Assembly: GCA_017163975.1 (NCBI GenBank)
Contig: JAFFSR010000092.1
Location: forward strand, 261,001-325,000
DNA length: 64,000 bases
Direction of reading: 5' to 3'
Source: Anastatus disparis
Taxonomy: Eukaryota > Arthropoda > Insecta > Hymenoptera > Eupelmidae
Position 1 is the first letter of the stretch. Each line of letters begins with the position of its first letter. Shown piece after piece: positions 1 through 11,800 of this stretch. The notes under the pieces were generated by a model that did not search any database, was not told the DNA's origin, and saw only the letters and a program-made list of their open reading frames with translations. A program made the translations under genes and the position numbers.

Positions 1-39
1 AAAAATAGAAGCTGATATATGAGGATATTGTCCTCTGTA

Positions 40-345
40 TGTTAACTTTTTTAATATGATAATATCAAAGGGAATCAGCCCTGGTGTCTGTTTAATAAGT
101 CACATCAGGCTAGACTCACCATACCGAAAATTGTGAATACCGATGGATGGTCAATCACTCCTGTGACTAACAATCAACCGATAGGCAATAAGGTCGGATT
201 TCTTAAGAGTCGCGAGATAAAAGACACATAAATTAATTTTCTTCTAAAAAATAGTCAGAGGTACTTGGCCAGGATTCGCGTTTATGCACTTCAGAATGAA
301 AAGCAAGAGCATTGTCCGTTACACAACTAAGCTCTCTTATATTGT
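40..345 (-). repeat. SINE copy 1 (tRNA-headed), older, reverse orientation
   Basis: Read on the minus strand, this matches the SINE at 1853-2160 through most of its length, including shared blocks such as CCTGGCCAAG, ACCTCTGACT and GACCATCCATCGGT. The tRNA-like head lies at the right end and its internal promoter boxes are eroded. Boundaries are approximate because the tail is AT-rich. Seen: strong similarity to the second copy. Inferred: a SINE family transcribed by RNA polymerase III. Confidence 0.65.
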
Positions 346-408
346 TTACGTTAACTTAAATTAATAAATGTGAATTAAAATTTCTTTTATTAGAATTCTT
401 TAACACTA

Positions 409-942
409 CCCTATTGAAAAAAAGCACGTGCTTTTTGCACGTGAAAAAAAACACATGTAAAAAGCACGTATTTTTAAAACGTGTTTTTTATATGTAAAAT
501 TTGCGTGTTTTTTCATGTATTTTTTTCATGTGTATTTTTCAGCTGTATTTTTTTACAGCTCTTCGATAATCGAAGAGCTTCTATTGTCTGGCCTCGTATA
601 TCCGATGCGTTTTTGAAATTTGTTTGAGGGATGACAAAACTTTAAGAAACGTCACCTAGTGATTTAAAATCGCTATTAATGATCGACTACGTCGGCTTCA
701 CTTTAAATCACTAGGTGGTGTTTCTTAAAGTTTTGTCATCCCTTAAACAAATTTCGAAGACACATTTTGAAGACAAATATATGAGGCCAGACAATAGAAG
801 CTCTTCGATTGCCGAAAAGCTGTAAAAAATACACCTGAAAGACACACGTGAAAAAAATACATGAATAAAACACGCAAATTTTACATATAAAAACCACGTG
901 TAAAAAATACGTGCTTTTTACACGTGTTTTTTTTTAATATGG
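409..942. mobile_element. Foldback MITE, TA-flanked, CCCTATTG termini
   Basis: A 534-bp palindromic element with arms of about 260 bp around a centre near 680. The left end reads CCCTATTGAAAAAAAGCACG. The right end is a slightly mutated inverse (AATATGG before TA). TA dinucleotides flank both ends (407-408, 943-944), as expected for a Tc1/mariner-type target duplication. The arms are rich in CACGTG motifs. It has no coding capacity. The termini resemble those of the elements at 5762-20285 and 50871-51225. Confidence 0.7.
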
Positions 943-1418
943 TATGATTAAACCATGAAAAAAATTAAAATATAATATTAAATAATTCTATTAATATGAT
1001 GTACATTATATTATATTATAATAAGAATGGACATATAGTGTTGAGGGTTCGGAGTTGCACTCCACCTTACATTGTAAACCTTTATAAACAATATTAATAT
1101 TTACTTAAATTTAAGTTTATATATGCCGTTTGAACGGCAATAATTCACAATATTTAAAATAAAAGCAAGTTTTAGTATTATGTGCAGTTCAAATTAGAAA
1201 TAATTTAATGATTATTACTTTATTATAAAACTTACAATTACAAAAGTGTGACAATCGGAGTACTTTTGGCAAATACACTTAGTCAGATAAAGTTACCGTA
1301 ATTTAGGAACATTTTCCTTTTTTGGTCGCGACCGTATACGGGCAAATATTATAATTATTAATATTTTTTATACCATTTCACTATTCAAATTCAATAGTGA
1401 TTAATAGTTGTCTCTGAA
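943..1418. other. AT-rich spacer, nothing recognised
   Basis: No ORF, RNA or repeat unit is recognised. A short stretch near 1040-1085 resembles sequence near 22815-22860, suggesting a shared dispersed repeat fragment. Confidence 0.5.
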
Positions 1419-1852
1419 ATGGCTGACTATCTTCCCAACGAGATCGTTGACATGATGTTGGCTTTAGGAGAAAGCCGAAGTAATTATCTGTGGCAAGTGA
1501 TATGCTGTGGCAAGAATTTATGCTCAACGCTATCCAGACAGACGACATCCTGACGCTATAACTATACCACGTTTAACTCAAAGAGCTGATGGTGGAAACA
1601 AGAGCTACAGTTTGCTCATTTTCAAGAGTGTATTGTGTTTCGCCAACGGGCTTTACAAATAATATAAAATGACCCAGACTTTTTTAAATTTGTTCTTTTT
1701 TCTGATGAGGCAAAATTTCAAAGTGATGGGGAATTGAATAGACATAATCGTTATTACTGGTCTGATGTTAATCCTCATTGGGTCAGAACTGTAAACTATC
1801 AAGGACGTTGGAGTATTATGGTATGGTGTGGGAATATTAATGGATATTTATA
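1419..1852 (+). pseudogene. Decayed Tc1/mariner-like transposase (HTH plus DDE)
   Basis: The start at 1419 opens a helix-turn-helix N-terminal region of the DUF4817 type (LALGESRSNY). A frameshift near 1500 leads to A-R-I-Y-A-Q-R-Y-P-D-R-R in another frame, the typical continuation of that domain. From about 1670 the sequence encodes the catalytic DDE_3 region (FSDEAKFQSDG, then YYWSDVNPHWVR and WSIMVWCG). The aspartate in FSDEA is the expected catalytic position. The central part is missing and the 3' end is cut off exactly where the SINE at 1853 begins, so the SINE probably landed in this gene. Long dead. Confidence 0.7.
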
Positions 1853-2160
1853 GGAGCGCGGTAGCGTAACGGATAGAGCTCTTGCCTTCAACGCGGTGGG
1901 CACGGGTTCGAATCCTGGCCAAGCACCTCTGACTTTTTTTGAAAGAAAATTAGTGTATGTGCTACCCATATCGCGACTCTTAAAAAATCCGACCTCATTG
2001 AGTATCGGTTGATTGTTGGTCACAAAAGTGGCTGACCATCCATCGGTAGTCAAAGTTTTCGGCATGGTGGGTCTGACAGTCTAGCCTGATGTAATGTGTT
2101 AAACGGGTACCGGGCTGGACTCCCTCGACTTCACCATATAAAAAAGGTTAATCATATAAT
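1853..2160 (+). repeat. SINE copy 2 with intact tRNA-like head
   Basis: The head begins GGAGCGCGG and carries a good A box (TAGCGTAACGG, about 1863-1873) and a perfect B box (GGTTCGAATCC, about 1909-1919), the internal promoter elements of RNA polymerase III. A 200-bp tRNA-unrelated body follows and matches copy 1 at 40-345 in reverse. The stretch does not fold as a complete functional tRNA, so I call it a SINE rather than a tRNA gene. It interrupts a transposase pseudogene. Confidence 0.75.
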
Positions 2161-2588
2161 GGGTCTGGTGTAACAGTTTAGCATGTGAGGCTATGAAGAG
2201 CAGGGGGTTCGGATGTGCAAGTTTGATATTTGTTTACTAGGATGTGAAAGTTTTGGGTGTGTGGGTTTCCCTATTAAAAAAAGACTTAAAATGGATTTTT
2301 CGGAGTTCGACCTTCATTTGACCTTGAAATGACTTTGAAAAATAATGTCTTAATATGATTTTGAACGTAAGATTTCCCGCTCTTTCTGAATCTGGGATCA
2401 ATAATAGGTATTCCTATGAAAAAAAACCACTTGACCTTGAAATAACCTTGAAGGTCAAATTCGAGGTCAAAGTTATTAGGACCATCGTTCGGCCTCTTTT
2501 ATCCTCTACAACTTTTGCCTGAACCATTTTTTCTTATCTGTCTTAGGATCCGAAAAATCCGGAAGTAGCGATTAAAATGGGTCACCGA

Positions 2589-2625
<37 letters not shown>

Positions 2626-3373
2626 CATATATAAATCTATACTTTTGCACTTGAATTGACAGAGAATCACCCACATATATATACATATATAAATCTATAC
2701 TTTTGCACTTGAATTGACAGAGAATCACCCATATATATATATATATAGTTGTAAGAAAAATTAAGATCTAGCCCCCCCTCCTTGGTCGCCCCCTGGCCCC
2801 TCCCTAAATAACGATGTAATTTGTTCAAAATCTAGCTATTTTTGAATGAGATTGCTTCCCCTTGGTCGCCCCTTGGGTTATATAATTTAATAAATTTCAA
2901 TTATACTTAATGAATCAAGAAAAAGTAAAAAGTGTGAAATGTAGAGGTATCCTTAAAGCGCGTTAGGTTTTTTTTGTTAATAGAAACCCTCGCCAGGAGC
3001 CCTAAAAACCACTTTAGCTAATATTGTTTTATGATATATATTTTTAATATATTTTACTGTAAATAAGTTTTCAAAAAGTATATTTAATATCGGTTGTAAA
3101 TCATGAATAAAATGAATCAAATATCTGATAATGTATTGATAATAATCAAATATATGAATTATTTTTATTTAATTATGTGAATAGAATCAATTTAAAAGCT
3201 CCGTCGTAGGATATATCAATAAGAGAAATAGATTTTGAATTATTAAAAATAATTATAAACAATGATGATGAACTTCAAATTCAATGCAATATATACAATA
3301 AAAATATTCCATATTTTTACATAAAAAGTTATATTTGTAGCTAAAGTGAAATAGAATAAAGAAGTGGATCTAT

Positions 3374-3379
<6 letters not shown>
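2161..3379. other. Non-coding repeat-rich stretch
   Basis: No gene seen. Contents: a region with repeated TTGACCTTGAA motifs on one strand (2300-2480), a TA microsatellite (about 2590-2620), two tandem copies of a unit of about 60 bp containing TTGCACTTGAATTGACAGAG (about 2635-2745), and at 2890-2975 a segment that recurs at 22917-22995. The GACAGAGAATCACCC motif also recurs inverted near 23117, so related repeat DNA lies on both sides of the 18-kb composite element. Confidence 0.5.
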
Positions 3380-3432
<53 letters not shown>

Positions 3433-3433
3433 C
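3380..3433. repeat. TA microsatellite
   Basis: Nearly pure (TA)n followed by imperfect TATATACATA units. Confidence 0.9.
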
Positions 3434-3436
3434 ATA

Positions 3437-3540
3437 TATAACAAGCGCACTATTCAATAATATTAAAATTAAGTTATATAAGATATTTACTAAAAATATA
3501 ACTCAGATTAAAATGAAGAGAAAGCCATAATGTTTCTTTA
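3437..3540 (+). repeat. Direct repeat flanking the GC-rich block, left copy
   Basis: About 105 bp beginning ATAACAAGCGCACTATTCAA recurs, with substitutions, at 4517-4625. The pair brackets a roughly 0.97-kb block holding the only GC-rich sequence in the region. Confidence 0.7.
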
Positions 3541-3574
3541 TTAAATAATTAGATATTGTTCGAGTTTTATTGTT

Positions 3575-4260
3575 GATGACGCGTGCCTGCGATCGTCTCG
3601 CATATTTCGCGCGGGCTTTGTGTCGGCTGGTCGTGGTTTTCGCGCCATTTGTGGAGGGGGGCTTCTGTGCGTGCGCGCATGGTATAAAGGAGCGCGCGCC
3701 GTTTGAGCTCGAGTCAGTCCGCATCGAGTCGTCAATCAGAGGTGTTTTCGAGTACTACAAAGGTGAAGCTCTTTGTTATCTGTTCGGGAGTGTCCTTGAG
3801 GAACAAAAGAAGAGAAGCTCTTGATTTGAGATTGGGGGCAGACACTGGCTGGTCTGCGTCGGTGACGCCTTAGACTCTTGTCTATACTCACCGACAAGGT
3901 GACTCACTTATAGTTTATTGCACATTCGAAAGGGCCGCTACACCAGTGGAGGGGTAGTCCCGTTCCTGAGACGTCGGGCTCTGGTTGCGCGCCACAGAAG
4001 TCACCTTCCCTCTCCAACAGAGCAGACGTGGAACCGCTCGAAGACGAGGGTTGCCCGTCTGACCTGTTGCGCCTTGGCTATCAGTTTGAAGGTTAGTGCA
4101 AATCATAATTCATCCTATTTTTAACCTTATCACAAATTAACCCAATTAATTCTTAATATTTACTACTGAAATAAATTATATTTAATTTTCCTTATTTAAA
4201 TGTTATATTTTGTTGTAATAAATTTTGTGTATTCAATTTTTCCTTTGTTAAATAAATAAC
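3575..4260 (+). other. GC-rich promoter-bearing block, possible solo LTR or 5' UTR
   Basis: An abrupt GC-rich stretch (3575-4090) followed by AT-rich sequence with several AATAAA signals (about 4170-4260). It contains a TATA box and initiator (separate entry). No ORF longer than about 80 codons is convincing. A core promoter followed within 600 bp by polyadenylation signals fits a solo retrotransposon LTR, but I could not find clean TG/CA ends or a target duplication. A 5' exon of a host transcript is the alternative. Confidence 0.4.
3683..3720 (+). promoter_or_regulatory. Core promoter: TATA box plus arthropod initiator
   Basis: TATAAA at 3683-3688 sits inside GC-rich sequence. The arthropod initiator TCAGTCC lies at 3714-3720, putting the +1 A at 3716, about 33 bp downstream of the TATA start. 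That is the textbook spacing. I see no clear downstream promoter element. Confidence 0.6.
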
Positions 4261-4516
4261 AAGTTTATCTCAATTCTTTGTTTTATTTATCCCGAATATC
4301 TCTCCTTCCCTCCCTAAATATTCATCCTAGCATGAACAGATATATTTTTCATTTATTCATTTGTCTTATAAAATGAGGAATAAAATCTTAGGAATTTTAG
4401 ATCTGATAAAGAAGGAACAATAATTAAATGCTTTTAGAGAAGAAAGAGGTCAAGAAAGAATAGGAGAAAGAAACAAAAGAGTAGGTAGAAATAAGTTATT
4501 TAACTTATTTTTTATT

Positions 4517-4625
4517 AATATAACAAGCGATCTATTTAATAATATTAAAATTGAGTTATAAGAGGTATTTTGTAAAAATATAACCTGAAATAAGATGAAG
4601 AGAATTCCATAAAGTTTGGTTTTTG
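4517..4625 (+). repeat. Direct repeat flanking the GC-rich block, right copy
   Basis: Second copy of the 3437-3540 repeat (begins ATAACAAGCGATCTATTTAA). Divergence suggests an old duplication or a shared element end. Confidence 0.7.
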
Positions 4626-4715
4626 TTCTTTGAGTTCTCCTAGGATAACTTAAATAACAAGAATACTTTTAAAAATTAAATTATTTTTCAACACTATATC
4701 GACGCCCCGTACGAA

Positions 4716-5055
4716 AAAAAGCACGGTTCACAGGGTTTGACGAAAACTAGCACCATTCGCAGTATCAAACGAAGACTAACACCACTCATTGCATTAGACG
4801 AAAACTAGCACGACTCACTTAATTAAGACGAAAACTAGCACTATTCGCTGAACTCCGACGAAAAGAAGCACGGTTCGACGAGTTTTAACGAAAACTAGCA
4901 TAGTTCATGGAGCTCCGACGAAAAAAAGCACGGTTCGCTAAGTTCCAACGAAAAGTAGCACGACTCATGGAGCTCCAACGAAAAAAAGCACGACACATTA
5001 GACTCGGACGAAAAGTAACACGATTCGCGAAACACTAACGAATACTAGCACAACT
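4716..5055 (+). repeat. Subterminal tandem repeats, left arm
   Basis: About a dozen degenerate units of roughly 30 bp, alternating ACGAAAAAAAGCACGGTTCG-type and ACGAAAACTAGCAC-type motifs. Arrays like this near transposon ends commonly act as transposase binding sites; that role is inferred. Confidence 0.75.
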
Positions 5056-5834
5056 TGATATGCAATATTACAATTTGTACCTTATTAAAAACTTGATTAT
5101 TTTAATATCTTAACAAATAGTTAATTAATAAAATATAATGAAAAGGTGTTTATTAGTTATTTTTCTTATGAATTGTTTCAATATTTTCAATATGTTTTAA
5201 TGAAATTATTTGCTCAGTGGTTTTCGATTCGTTTGATTACTCCCATGACAATTTTACCATTATTTTTTTAACAAAAAGTTATTTATTTAAATGAATAAAT
5301 GCGCGATTGTAAGAGTTGAACATTCATTTTCTATTACTCCGTTCAAAGAATCTTGGCAACACATTTTTCACAAATAAAGAACAAGAGTTTCAAATTTATC
5401 TGGCATACAAATCTTAAACTCAATTACTGTAGGTGTAAGATTTAAACTTAGTTATTGAAATCAAAACCACTTTTTAGCATAAATCATGAAGTATATGATA
5501 TAATATTTTATAAAATTAATTTTAGTTTGATTATTCATGGTAATATGTCATACTACACACTGTTTTGCTACGGCGAAAATGGACGGTTTTAATGTTTGTG
5601 ACTTAATCTTGATAACATGTAATTGAACTTTGCGCTTATATTAAATTCATTTTACATACATGTTAAACCACAGCAATTTCGAAACTCAATTGTTTCATTG
5701 TTTTTATATAAATACAATTGCTTACCGAAAATTCAATTCCAAATTATTTCCTTTAAGTCTACCCTGTTGAAAAAAACCATATGGTTTTATCGTGTGGTCA
5801 TCATGACCATGTAGTCATTTATGAAAAATTACTT

Positions 5835-8800
5835 TTGTCTCGCAAATTCAGAGGGTGAAAAGTTCTTTACTTTCGCCCAATTTAATTTCTCTAAAATTAA
5901 GGGGGCGAAAAGTACTTTACTCCCGCAAGTCAAATTTCTCTTAAATGAAGGGGGAGCTGTTTACTTTTCTCCCGCTAATTCAGAGGGCGAAAAGTTCTTT
6001 ACTCTCGCCAAATTTCATTTCTCTAACAATAAGCGGGCGTAAAGTAATTACTCCCGCAAGTGAAATTACTCTTAAATGAAGGGAGAGCTGTGTACTTTTC
6101 TCCCGCAAATTCAGAAGGCGAAAAGTTCTTTACTCCCGCCAAATTTAATTTCTTTGAAAATAAGTGGGCGTAAAGTACTTTTATTCCGTAAATTAAAGTT
6201 TTCTTAAATTTAGCAAGGAGAAAAAATTTTTTTCTCGTAAATAAGAGGGCGAAAAGTTCTTTATTCCCGCCAAATTTAATTTCTCTAACAATAAAAGGGC
6301 GAAAAGTACTTTTCTCCCGCAAATTGAATTTTTCCTAGATTAAGCGAGAGGAATGTATTTTTCTCTCGTAAATTCAGAGGGCGAAAAGTTCTTTACTCCC
6401 GCCAAATTTAATTTCTCTAAAAATAAGTGAGCGAAAAGTACTTTACTCCCGCAAGTCAAATTACTCTTAAATAAAGGGGAAGCTGTGTACTTTTCTCCCG
6501 CAAATTCAGAGGGCGAAAAGTTCTTTATTCCCGCCAAATCTAATTTCTCTAAAAATAAGAGGGCGAAAAGTACTTTACTCCCGCAAGTCAAATTTCTCTT
6601 AAATGAAGGGGGAGCTGTTTACTTTTCTCCCGCTAATTCAGAGGGCGAAAAGTTCTTTATTCCCGCCAAATCTAATTTCTCTAAAAATAAGAGGGCGAAA
6701 AGTACTTTACTCCCGCAAGTCAAATTTCTCTTAAATGAAGGGGGAGCTGTTTACTTTTCTCCCGCTAATTCAGAGGGCGAAAAGTTCTTTACTCTCGCCA
6801 AATTTCATTTCTCTAACAATAAGAGGGCGTAAAGTAATTACTCCCGCAAGTGAAATTACTCTTAAATGAAGGGAGAGCTGTGTACTTTTCTCCCGCAAAT
6901 TCAGAAGGCGAAAAGTTCTTTACTCCCGACAAATTTAATTTCTTTGAAAATAAGTGGGCGTAAAGTACTTTTATTCCGTAAATTAAAGTTTTCTTAAATT
7001 TAGCAAGGAGAAAAAATTTTTTTCTCGTAAATAAGAGGGCGAAAAGTTCTTTATTCCCGCCAAATTTAATTTCTCTAACAATAAAAGGGCGAAAAGTACT
7101 TTTCTCCCGCAAATTGAATTTCTCCTAGATTGAGCGAGAGGAATGTATTTTTCTCTCGTAAATTCAGAGGGCGAAAAGTTCTTTACTCCCGCCAAATCTA
7201 ATTTCTCTAAAAATAAGAGGGCGAAAAGTACTTTACTCCCGCAAGTCAAATTACTCTAGAATGAAGGGGGAGCTGTGTACTTTTCTCCGTGTCGCAAATT
7301 CAGAGGGCAAAAAGTTCTTTACTCCCGCTACATTTAATTTTTTAAAAATAAGCGGGCAAAAAGTACGTAACTCCCGCAAGTCAAATTACTCTGAAATGAA
7401 GGGGGAGCTGTGTACTTTTCATTTTTTGAATTTCATTTCTCTAAAAATAAGCGGGCGTAAAGTAATTACTCCCGCAAGTCAAATTAGTCTTAAATAAAGG
7501 GGGAGCTGTGTACTTTTCTCCGTGTCGCAAATTCAGAGGGCGAAAAGTTCTTTACTCCCGCCAAATTTAATTTCTTCGAAAATAAGCGGGCGAAAAGTAC
7601 TTTTATTACGTAAATTAAATTTTTCTTGAATTGAGCGGGAAAAAAAATTTTTTTTTCGTAAATAAGAGGGCGAAAAGTTCTTTATTCCCGCCAAATTTAA
7701 TTTCTCTAACAATAAGAGGGCGAAAAGTACTTTTCCCCCGCAAATTGAATTTCTCCTAGATTAAGCGGGAGGAAAGTATTTTTCTTTCGTAAATTCAGAG
7801 GGCGAAAAGTTCTTTACTCCCGCCAAATTTCTTTAAAAATAAGCGGGCGTAAAGTACTTTTATTCCGTGAATTAAATTTTTCTTAAATTTAGCAAAAAGA
7901 AAAAATTTTTTTCTCGTAAATGAGAGGGCGAAAAGTTCTTTATTCCCGCCAAATTTGGTTTCTCTAAAAATAAGAGGGCAAAAAGTACTTTACTCCCACA
8001 AGTCAAAATACTCTGGAATGAAGGCGGAGCTGTGTACTTTTCTCCTGCAAATTCAGAGGGCAAAAAGATCTTTACTCTCGCTACATTTAATTTTTTTAAA
8101 ATAAGCGGGCAAAAAGTACGTTACTCCCGCAAGTCAAATTACTCTGAAATGAAGGAAGAGCTGTGTACTTTTCTCCCGCAAATTTAGTGGGCGAAAAGTT
8201 CTTTACTCCCGCCTGATTTAATTTCTCTAAAAATAAGAGGGCGAAAAGTACTTTACTCCCTCAAGTCAAATTACTCTGAAATGAAGAGGGAGCTGTGTAC
8301 TTTTCTCCCGCAAATTCAGAGGGCAGAAAGTTCTTTACTCCCGCCACATTTAATTTTTCTAAAAATAAACGGGCGAAAAGTAGGTTAGTGCCGCAAGTCA
8401 AATTACTCTTAAGTAAAGGGGAAGCTGTGTACTTTTCTCTCGTAAATTCAGAGAGCGAAAAGTTTTTACTCCCGCTAAATTGAATTTCTTTAAAAATAAG
8501 CGAGCGTAAAGTACTTTTATTCCGTAAATTAAATTTTTCTTAAATTTAGCAAGAAGAAAAAATTTTTTTCTCGTAAATAAGAGGGCGAAAAGTTCTGTAT
8601 TCCCGCCAAATTTGATTTCTCTAAAAATAAGAGGGCGAAAAGTACTTTACTCACGCAAATAAAAGTACTCTGGAATGAAGGGGAAGCTGTGTACTTTTCT
8701 CCTGCAAATTCAGAGGGCAAAAAGTTCTTTACTCCCCCTACATTTATTTTTTTTAAAATGAGCGGGCAAAAAGTACGTTACTCCCGCAAGTCAAATTACT

Positions 8801-11800
8801 CTGAAATGAAGGGAGAGCTGTGTACTTTTCTCCCGCAAATTCAGAAGGCGAAAAGTTCTTTACTCCCGCCAAATTTAATTTCTTTAAAAATAAGTGGGCG
8901 TAAAGTACTTTTATTCCGTAAATTAAAGTTTTCTTAAATTTAGCAAGGAGAAAAAATATTTTCTCGTAAATAAGAGGGCGAAAAGTTCTTTATTCCCGCC
9001 AAATTTAATTTCTCTAACAATAAAAGGGCGAAAAGTACTTTTCTCCCGCAAATTGAATTTCTCCTAGATTAAGCGAGAGGAATGTATTTTTCTCTCGTAA
9101 ATTCAGAGGGCGAAAAGTTCTTTACTCCCGCCTAATTTAATTTCTCTAAAAATAAGAGGGCGAAAAGTACTTTACTCCCTCAAGTCAAATTACTCTGAAA
9201 TGAAGAGGGAGCTGTGTACTTTTCTCCCGCAAATTCAGAGGGCAGAAAGTTCTTTACTCCCGCCACATTTAATTTTTCTAAAAATAAACGGGCGAAAAGT
9301 AGGTTACTGCCGCAAGTCAAATTACTCTTAAGTAAAGGGGAAGCTGTGTACTTTTCTCTCGTAAATTCAGAGAGCGAAAAGTTTTTACTCCCGCTAAATT
9401 GAATTTCTTTAAAAATAAGCAAGCGTAAAGTACTTTTATTCCGTAAATTAAATTTTTCTTAAATTTAGCAAGAAGAAAAAATTTTTTTCTCGTAAATAAG
9501 AGGGCGAAAAGTTCTGTATTCCCGCCAAATTTGATTTCTCTAAAAATAAGAGGGCGAAAAGTACTTTACTCACGCAAATAAAAGTACTCTGGAATGAAGG
9601 GGAAGCTGTGTACTTTTCTCCTGCAAATTCAGAGGGCAAAAAGTTCTTTACTCCCCCTACATTTATTTTTTTAAAAATGAGCGGGCAAAAAGTACGTTAC
9701 TCCCGCAAGTCAAATTACTCTGAAATGAAGGGAGAGCTGTGTACTTTTCTCCCGCAAATTCAGAAGGCGAAAAGTTCTTTACTCCCGCCAAATTTAATTT
9801 CTTTAAAAATAAGTGGGCGTAAAGTACTTTTATTCCGTAAATTAAAGTTTTCTTAAATTTAGCAAGAAGAAAAAATATTTTCTCGTAAATAAGAGGGCGA
9901 AAAGTTCTTTATTCCCGCCAAATTTAATTTCTCTAACAATAAAAGGGCGAAAAGTACTTTTCTCCCGCAAATTGAATTTCTCCTAGATTAAGCGAGAGGA
10001 ATGTATTTTTCTCTCGTAAATTCAGAGGGCGAAAAGTTCTTTATTCCCGCCAAATCTAATTTCTCTAAAAATAAAAGGGCGAAAAGTACTTTACTCCCGC
10101 AAGTCAAATTTCTCTTAAATGAAGGGGGAGCTGTTTACTTTTCTCCCGCTAATTCAGAGGGCGAAAAGTTCTTTATTCCCGCCAAATCTAATTTCTCTAA
10201 AAATAAGAGGGCGAAAAGTACTTTACTCCCGCAAGTCAAATTTCTCTTAAATGAAGGGGGAGCTGTTTACTTTTCTCCCGCTAATTCAGAGGGCGAAAAG
10301 TTCTTTACTCTCGCCAAATTCCATTTCTCTAACAATAAGCGGGCGTAAAGTAATTACTCCCGCAAGTGAAATTACTCTTAAATGAAGGGAGAGCTGTGTA
10401 CTTTTCTCCCGCAAATTCAGAAGGCGAAAAGTTCTTTACTCCCGCCAAATTTAATTTCTTTGAAAATAAGTGGGCGTAAAGTACTTTTATTCCGTAAATT
10501 AAAGTTTTCTTAAATTTAGCAAGGAGAAAAAATTTTTTTCTCGTAAATAAGAGGGCGAAATGTTCTTTATTCCCGCCAAATTTAATTTCTCTAACAATAA
10601 AAGGGCGAAAAGTACTTTTCTCCCGCAAATTGAATTTCTCCTAGATTAAGCGAGAGGAATGTATTTTTCTCTCGTAAATTCAGAGGGCGAAAAGTTCTTT
10701 ACTCCCGCCAAATTTAATTTCTCTAAAAATAAGTGGGCGAAAAGTACTTTACTCCCGCAAGTCAAATTACTCTTAAATAAAGGGGAAGCTGTGTACTTTT
10801 CTCCCGCAAATTCAGAGGGCGAAAAGTTCTTTATTCCCGCCAAATCTAATTTCTCTAAAAATAAGAGGGCGAAAAGTACTTTACTCCCGCAAGTCAAATT
10901 ACTCTAGAATGAAGGGGGAGCTGTTTACTTTTCTCCCGCTAATTCAGAGGGCGAAAAGTTCGTTATTCCCGCCAAATCTAATTTTTCTAAAAATAAGAGG
11001 GCGAAAAGTACTTTTCCCCCGCAAATTGAATTTCTCCTAGATTAAGCGGGAGGAAAGTATTTTTCTTTCGTAAATTCAGAGGGCGAAAAGTTCTTTACTC
11101 CCGCCAAATTTCTTTAAAAATAAGCGGGCGTAAAGTACTTTTATTCCGTGAATTAAATTTTTCTTAAATTTAGCAAAAAGAAAAAATTTTTTTCTCGTAA
11201 ATGAGAGGGCGAAAAGTACTTTACTCCCGCAAGTCAAATTTCTCTTAAATGAAGGGGGAGCTGTTTACTTTTCTCCCGCTAATTCAGAGGGCGAAAAGTT
11301 CTTTACTCTCGCCAAATTTCATTTCTCTAACAATAAGAGGGCGTAAAGTAATTACTCCCGCAAGTGAAATTACTCTTAAATGAAGGGAGAGCTGTGTACT
11401 TTTCTCCCGCAAATTCAGAAGGCGAAAAGTTCTTTACTCCCGACAAATTTAATTTCTTTGAAAATAAGTGGGCGTAAAGTACTTTTATTCCGTAAATTAA
11501 AGTTTTCTTAAATTTAGCAAGGAGAAAAAATTTTTTTCTCGTAAATAAGAGGGCGAAAAGTTCTTTATTCCCGCCAAATTTAATTTCTCTAACAATAAAA
11601 GGGCGAAAAGTACTTTTCTCCCGCAAATTGAATTTCTCCTAGATTGAGCGAGAGGAATGTATTTTTCTCTCGTAAATTCAGAGGGCGAAAAGTTCTTTAC
11701 TCCCGCCAAATCTAATTTCTCTAAAAATAAGAGGGCGAAAAGTACTTTACTCCCGCAAGTCAAATTACTCTAGAATGAAGGGGAGCTGTGTACTTTTCTC

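Noticed and set aside
1853..1925. Genuine tRNA gene
   Set aside because: Has A and B boxes but no complete cloverleaf I could draw, and it continues into a body shared with a second copy; a SINE head explains it better.
1799..2065. 88-codon minus-strand ORF
   Set aside because: Runs antisense through the SINE.
3503..4124. Several short ORFs in the GC-rich block
   Set aside because: Arise on both strands from high GC content; none has a domain, and they overlap a promoter.
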